From: Pseudomonadota bacterium
GTDB lineage: Bacteria > Pseudomonadota > Alphaproteobacteria > Sphingomonadales > Sphingomonadaceae
NCBI GenBank assembly: GCA_023394965.1
Contig: JAEWZX010000016.1
Span: forward strand, 62,001-126,000
DNA: 64,000 nucleotides
Direction of reading: 5' to 3'
How positions within the stretch are numbered: the stretch's first letter is position 1; each line of letters starts with the position of its first letter. Below are positions 60,855 through 64,000 of this stretch, piece by piece. The notes below the pieces were generated by a model. It ran no database searches and was not told the DNA's origin. It saw only the letters and a list, made by a program, of their open reading frames with translations. Both the position numbers and the translations under genes were made by a program.

Positions 60855-61967
60855 TCAGCCGTTGGGCATGACGAGATACTTCTCGCCGGTTTTCATCTGG
60901 CGATAGTCCAGAATCGCGTCCTTGGTCAGCATGCCTTCAAGGTCGACCTTCGACTTGTAGCTACTGGCGAAAGTCGTGGTGAGATTATCCAGCACGCGCT
61001 TACGCATCCTGGCCACCGTCTCTCCCCCTGCCATCTGCAGGAAGGGGGTCAGTAGCCAGCCCGAAAGAGTCCAGCCGAAGCCGTAAGAGGGAGTAAGGGT
61101 GGTCGGCCCCATGTCCAGCCTGCCGTAGATGAACATCCGCTTCTGCTGGTTCGAACCATAGCGCGAATACTCGCTCATCTTCTTCGAAGCGACCTGTTCC
61201 ATCGCCTTGAAGCAGCTGTCGACCATCTTTCCTCCGCCGATTGGGTCGAACCCGTAGAAGGCGTTGGTTTCGTTGATGGAGGATCTGAGCTGGTCCATGA
61301 AATCGCCATCCGCAGAATTGACGATGTGCTTTGCCCCCAGATCCTTCAGCAAGTCGACCTGCTCGCTTTTCCGCACGATGTTGACCAGGCCAAGGTCATC
61401 TTCCTGGCAGATCTTTACCAGCATCTGTCCCAGATTGGAGGCACCGACGGTGTGAAGAATCGCCTTCTGGCCGTCCATTTTCGCGCTTTCCGCGAAACCG
61501 AGTGCGGTCATCGGGTTTACAAAGCTCGATGCACCATTCTCTGCACTGTGATCGCCCAGCGGCAGGCACATTGAGGCATCGGCGATTGCATATTGGCTGT
61601 AGGTGGTGCCCGGTACGCAGGCGACGCGCTGACCCATCAATGCCTTGGCCATGTCGGAATCGCCTGTGGCGACGACCGTGCCAGCACCTTCGTTACCTGC
61701 CGGCAAACGCTGTCCGTGACGCGCCTTTTGTCCGCTGTTGAACGGCTCGGGCATCTTTGCGACGACCTTGCCTGGCGAATATTCTGCATTCTCGAAATCC
61801 GCGGCGCCGGTCAGGATTGCGAGGTCGCTCGGATTGATCGGCGCCGCTTCCATTTTTACCAGCACCTGATTGCCCGTGGGATCGGGAAACTCGCTATCCG
61901 CGATCTCTACCGTAAGAGTGCCGTCGCTCGTTAGAGTAGTGAATAGCTGTTTGCCTGTAGTCGTCAT
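60855..61967 (-). CDS. MDR-superfamily zinc-binding dehydrogenase-like oxidoreductase
   Basis: 370 residues, AAAGGG before the ATG at 61967. Medium-chain dehydrogenase/reductase fold: EAAPINPSDLAILTG, GNEGAGTVVATGD, and a cofactor domain with LHTVGASNLGQMLVKICQ and DLGAKHIVNS. The catalytic-zinc Cys of alcohol dehydrogenases is missing at the usual N-terminal place (AAPINPSD instead of GICHSD), so it is more like quinone oxidoreductases. The C-terminal SGWLLTPFLQMAGGETVARM is unusual. Substrate unknown. Confidence 0.88.
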   Translation of the reverse strand: MTTTGKQLFTTLTSDGTLTVEIADSEFPDPTGNQVLVKMEAAPINPSDLAILTGAADFENAEYSPGKVVAKMPEPFNSGQKARHGQRLPAGNEGAGTVVATGDSDMAKALMGQRVACVPGTTYSQYAIADASMCLPLGDHSAENGASSFVNPMTALGFAESAKMDGQKAILHTVGASNLGQMLVKICQEDDLGLVNIVRKSEQVDLLKDLGAKHIVNSADGDFMDQLRSSINETNAFYGFDPIGGGKMVDSCFKAMEQVASKKMSEYSRYGSNQQKRMFIYGRLDMGPTTLTPSYGFGWTLSGWLLTPFLQMAGGETVARMRKRVLDNLTTTFASSYKSKVDLEGMLTKDAILDYRQMKTGEKYLVMPNG

Positions 61968-62050
61968 CCTCGTGCCCTTTCGTTGTTATACGAAACGTAT
62001 TGCAGGTGTCGCTACGCCGCGAAATTGGGCTTGGCTAGGGTGACGTTAGG

Positions 62051-62800
62051 TCAAGCCTCGTCGGGATAGGTGGCCCGAACGAAATAAAGGCCATGCGGAG
62101 GAGCATTGAGGCCGAGTGCTTGTCGATCGCGCGACTCCAGTGCTTCGGCCAATCGAGCTTCGCGCCACCGGCCCATTCCCACGAGCGCAAGGCAGCCGAC
62201 CATCGATCTTACCTGGTGATGGAGAAAACTGCGGGCTGCAGCATGAATGCGAATCTCGTCACCGCCCCGTTCTACGTCGAGCCGGTCCAGCGTTTTGACC
62301 GGGCTCTCGGCTTGGCAGTGCACGGACCGGAACGTGGTAAAATCGTGCAGGCCGACTAGCGCTTGAGCTGCACGGTGCATGGCTTCGTGGTCCAGATCCT
62401 GCGGCACTTGCCACAGTCTGTCTTTCTCCAGAGTCAGCGGCGCGCGGCGATTTGCAATGCGATAGACATAGCCGCGGCCCGTGCAGGAAAATCGCGAATG
62501 CCAATCATCCGGTACCACTTCGCAATGGGTCACCGCTATCGGATCGGGGCGAAGGTGGGCGTTGAGAGCCTCCATCAGGCGAAAGGGCTTGATGTCCTTG
62601 TTGATATCGAAGTGGCTGCGCATGGCGAGCGCATGAACACCGGTATCGGTACGGCCGGCGCTGTGCAGCCGCACCTCTTCGCCGAGCACGCGAAACGCGG
62701 CTTCTTCAACCGCCTGCTGTACACTGGGCCCGTCCTTCTGCCGCTGGAGGCCGAAAAAAGGCGTGCCGTCGAATTCAAGGGTTAGCGCGAAGCGGGTCAA
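62051..62800 (-). CDS. truA: tRNA pseudouridine(38-40) synthase
   Basis: 249 residues. Catalytic Asp52 in SAGRTDTGVHAL; RFALTLEFDGTPFFGLQRQ at the start and RSFLHHQVRSMVGCL near the C-terminus are TruA motifs. It modifies U38-U40 in the anticodon stem of many tRNAs. Its ATG overlaps the fmt stop (ATGA), so the two are translationally coupled, the usual fmt-truA arrangement in alphaproteobacteria. Confidence 0.97.
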   Translation of the reverse strand: MTRFALTLEFDGTPFFGLQRQKDGPSVQQAVEEAAFRVLGEEVRLHSAGRTDTGVHALAMRSHFDINKDIKPFRLMEALNAHLRPDPIAVTHCEVVPDDWHSRFSCTGRGYVYRIANRRAPLTLEKDRLWQVPQDLDHEAMHRAAQALVGLHDFTTFRSVHCQAESPVKTLDRLDVERGGDEIRIHAAARSFLHHQVRSMVGCLALVGMGRWREARLAEALESRDRQALGLNAPPHGLYFVRATYPDEA

Positions 62801-63705
62801 GCGAGGCTGGTTCCCTTGGCGACTTCATTGCCGCGCAGGAAAGTCTCGAGATCCATCTTCGGTTTACCCGCGCGTTGTAGCTCCACCGGGCGGATGGCAC
62901 CTTCGCCACATGCGATAGTCAGGCGATCGTCGATCACTTCGCCCGGCATGCCATCACCTTCGACAACTTCAGCTCGCAGCAGCTTCACGCGCGTTCCGGT
63001 GAGCTCGCACCAAGCGCCTGGAAAGGGCGACAGGCCGTGGATGTGTCGTACGACTTCCTTGGCTGGGTGGTCCCAATCGATTTTTGCCTCAGCCTTGTCG
63101 ATCTTATTGGCGTAGGTCGCATCCTCGTCGTCCTGCTCAAGCGGATGAAGCGCTGCGAGGTCGATCAGTGTGCCGACCATCAGTTGGGCACCGATTTCTG
63201 CCAGTTCTTGTGTTAATTCACCGGTCGTTTTGTCCTCGATCGGCGTGCGCGCAAAGGTGATCATCGGGCCGGTGTCGAGCCCGGCTTCCATCTGCATGAT
63301 CGTGACGCCTGTCACTGGATCGCCTGCCATCACCGCGCGGTGGATCGGCGCTGCCCCGCGCCAGTGTGGCAGGATCGAGGCATGCACATTCAGACATCCA
63401 TGTTCCGGCGCATCGAGAATCGGCTGGGGCAATATCAGGCCATAAGCCGCGACGATGGCTATATCCGCTTCCAGAGCGGCGAAGGCGTTCTGTTCCTCGG
63501 CAGACCTGAGTGACTTTGGATGTCGCACCTCGATCCCAAGATCGCTTGCTCGCTGGTGCACTGGGGTCTTCGTCAGTTCCTTGCCGCGCCGCCCGCCGGG
63601 CCGCGGCGGCTGGGTGTAGACGCAGACGACCTCGTGTGCCGCGTCGACCAGCGCCTGCAGTGTCGGCACGGCAAACTCGGGGCTACCCATGAAGATTATG
63701 CGCAC
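62797..63705 (-). CDS. fmt: Methionyl-tRNA formyltransferase
   Basis: 302 residues. RIIFMGSPEFAVPTLQAL at the N-terminus, the catalytic Asn and His in LNVHASILPHWRGAAPIHRA, Asp in LDTGPMI, and the C-terminal tRNA-binding domain (GLSPFPGAWCEL). It formylates initiator Met-tRNA. The def gene usually next to it is not visible here. It is divergent from recR with 73 bp between the two starts. Confidence 0.97.
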   Translation of the reverse strand: MRIIFMGSPEFAVPTLQALVDAAHEVVCVYTQPPRPGGRRGKELTKTPVHQRASDLGIEVRHPKSLRSAEEQNAFAALEADIAIVAAYGLILPQPILDAPEHGCLNVHASILPHWRGAAPIHRAVMAGDPVTGVTIMQMEAGLDTGPMITFARTPIEDKTTGELTQELAEIGAQLMVGTLIDLAALHPLEQDDEDATYANKIDKAEAKIDWDHPAKEVVRHIHGLSPFPGAWCELTGTRVKLLRAEVVEGDGMPGEVIDDRLTIACGEGAIRPVELQRAGKPKMDLETFLRGNEVAKGTSLA

Positions 63706-63778
63706 AACTTAGCTCCATTCATCCAGAGGCCGCCGAAGGGTCTTTCTCTGCCAAGCTCGCGCCCCTATCTGTGCGGGC

Positions 63779-64000
63779 ATGGCATCGCAAGAGATCGAGA
63801 CGCTGGCCGCAGCGCTAGCGCGCCTTCCCGGACTTGGCCCGCGTTCTGCGCGGCGCGCGGTGCTGTGGCTGGTCAAGCGCCGCGAGAGTGCGCTGCCCGC
63901 GCTTCTGGAAGCGCTCGCGACGGTCGGCGAGGCATTGGTCGAATGCGACACTTGCGGCAATGTCGACACCACCAATCCATGCGCCATTTGCGCTGATCCG
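63779..64000 (+). CDS. recR: Recombination protein RecR, N-terminal part (partial)
   Basis: The ATG at 63779 opens a frame that runs off the window; 74 residues are visible. The N-terminal helix-hairpin-helix LARLPGLGPRSARRAVLWLV is followed by the first half of a zinc finger, CDTCGNVDTTNPCAIC, as in RecR. RecR acts with RecF and RecO to load RecA at gaps. Divergent from fmt. dnaX and the YbaB gene, common recR neighbours, are not upstream. Confidence 0.9.
   Translation, partial: MASQEIETLAAALARLPGLGPRSARRAVLWLVKRRESALPALLEALATVGEALVECDTCGNVDTTNPCAICADP

Overview
The window reads as chromosomal core DNA of an alphaproteobacterium, most likely Sphingomonadales and probably Erythrobacteraceae. 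This is inferred from the GC-rich coding style, the short type-2 ArgC, the PII-GlnA pair, the long-linker FtsZ, the alphaproteobacterial protein types (BI-1, PadR, RcnB-like, LptM next to lysA) and an alphaproteobacterial-type LexA box. No prophage, integrase, transposase, CRISPR array, rRNA or plasmid gene was found. Genes are tightly packed: many same-strand neighbours share ATGA or GTGA overlaps, and several convergent pairs overlap at their stops.

Layout: 1-4.5 kb holds the end of a TamB protein, a fasciclin lipoprotein, an RcnB-like periplasmic protein and a phage-type GH24 lysozyme. 4.6-6.6 kb is glnB-glnA (minus strand) with a sigma-54-like promoter. 6.7-9.5 kb is M17 aminopeptidase, SH3 protein and argC (minus). 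9.5-16.8 kb holds a DUF3298-type lipoprotein, map, ccmAB, a pterin dehydratase, an SDR, an AlkA-type glycosylase, a 2Fe-2S ferredoxin, cysteine synthase and two unrecognised envelope proteins.

16.8-37.7 kb is the dcw cluster: mraZ-rsmH-ftsL-ftsI-murE-murF-mraY-murD-ftsW-murG-murC-murB-ddl-ftsQ-ftsA-ftsZ, then a TPR/SPOR protein. It carries the cytoplasmic and lipid-linked steps of DAP-type peptidoglycan precursor synthesis after UDP-MurNAc (MurB also makes UDP-MurNAc), plus septum assembly proteins. The 338-bp leader before mraZ is the most structured non-coding stretch, with a 16-bp inverted repeat built from 10-bp-spaced GGGA boxes and a 30-bp near-palindrome.

37.8-64 kb is a mixture: YbjN and BI-1 proteins, a polyproline lipoprotein, tRNA-Ala(CGC), a DUF429-like protein with rarA, a PadR regulator, a glycosyltransferase, serC-serA-hisZ behind a structured leader, an AKR-trhO-GST run, purA with an L,D-transpeptidase, a receiver-like/winged-helix regulator behind a perfect GTTC-N7-GTTC box, argH-lptM-lysA-siroheme synthase, tlpA, an FAD monooxygenase, tRNA-Val(TAC), asparaginase, an MDR oxidoreductase, fmt-truA, and the start of recR.

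I did not find a clear multi-gene novel system. The best leads are the mraZ leader architecture, the SOS-box-associated receiver-like/winged-helix regulator, the serC leader RNA, and a repeat-like sequence that seems to have become the C-terminal tail of MurG.
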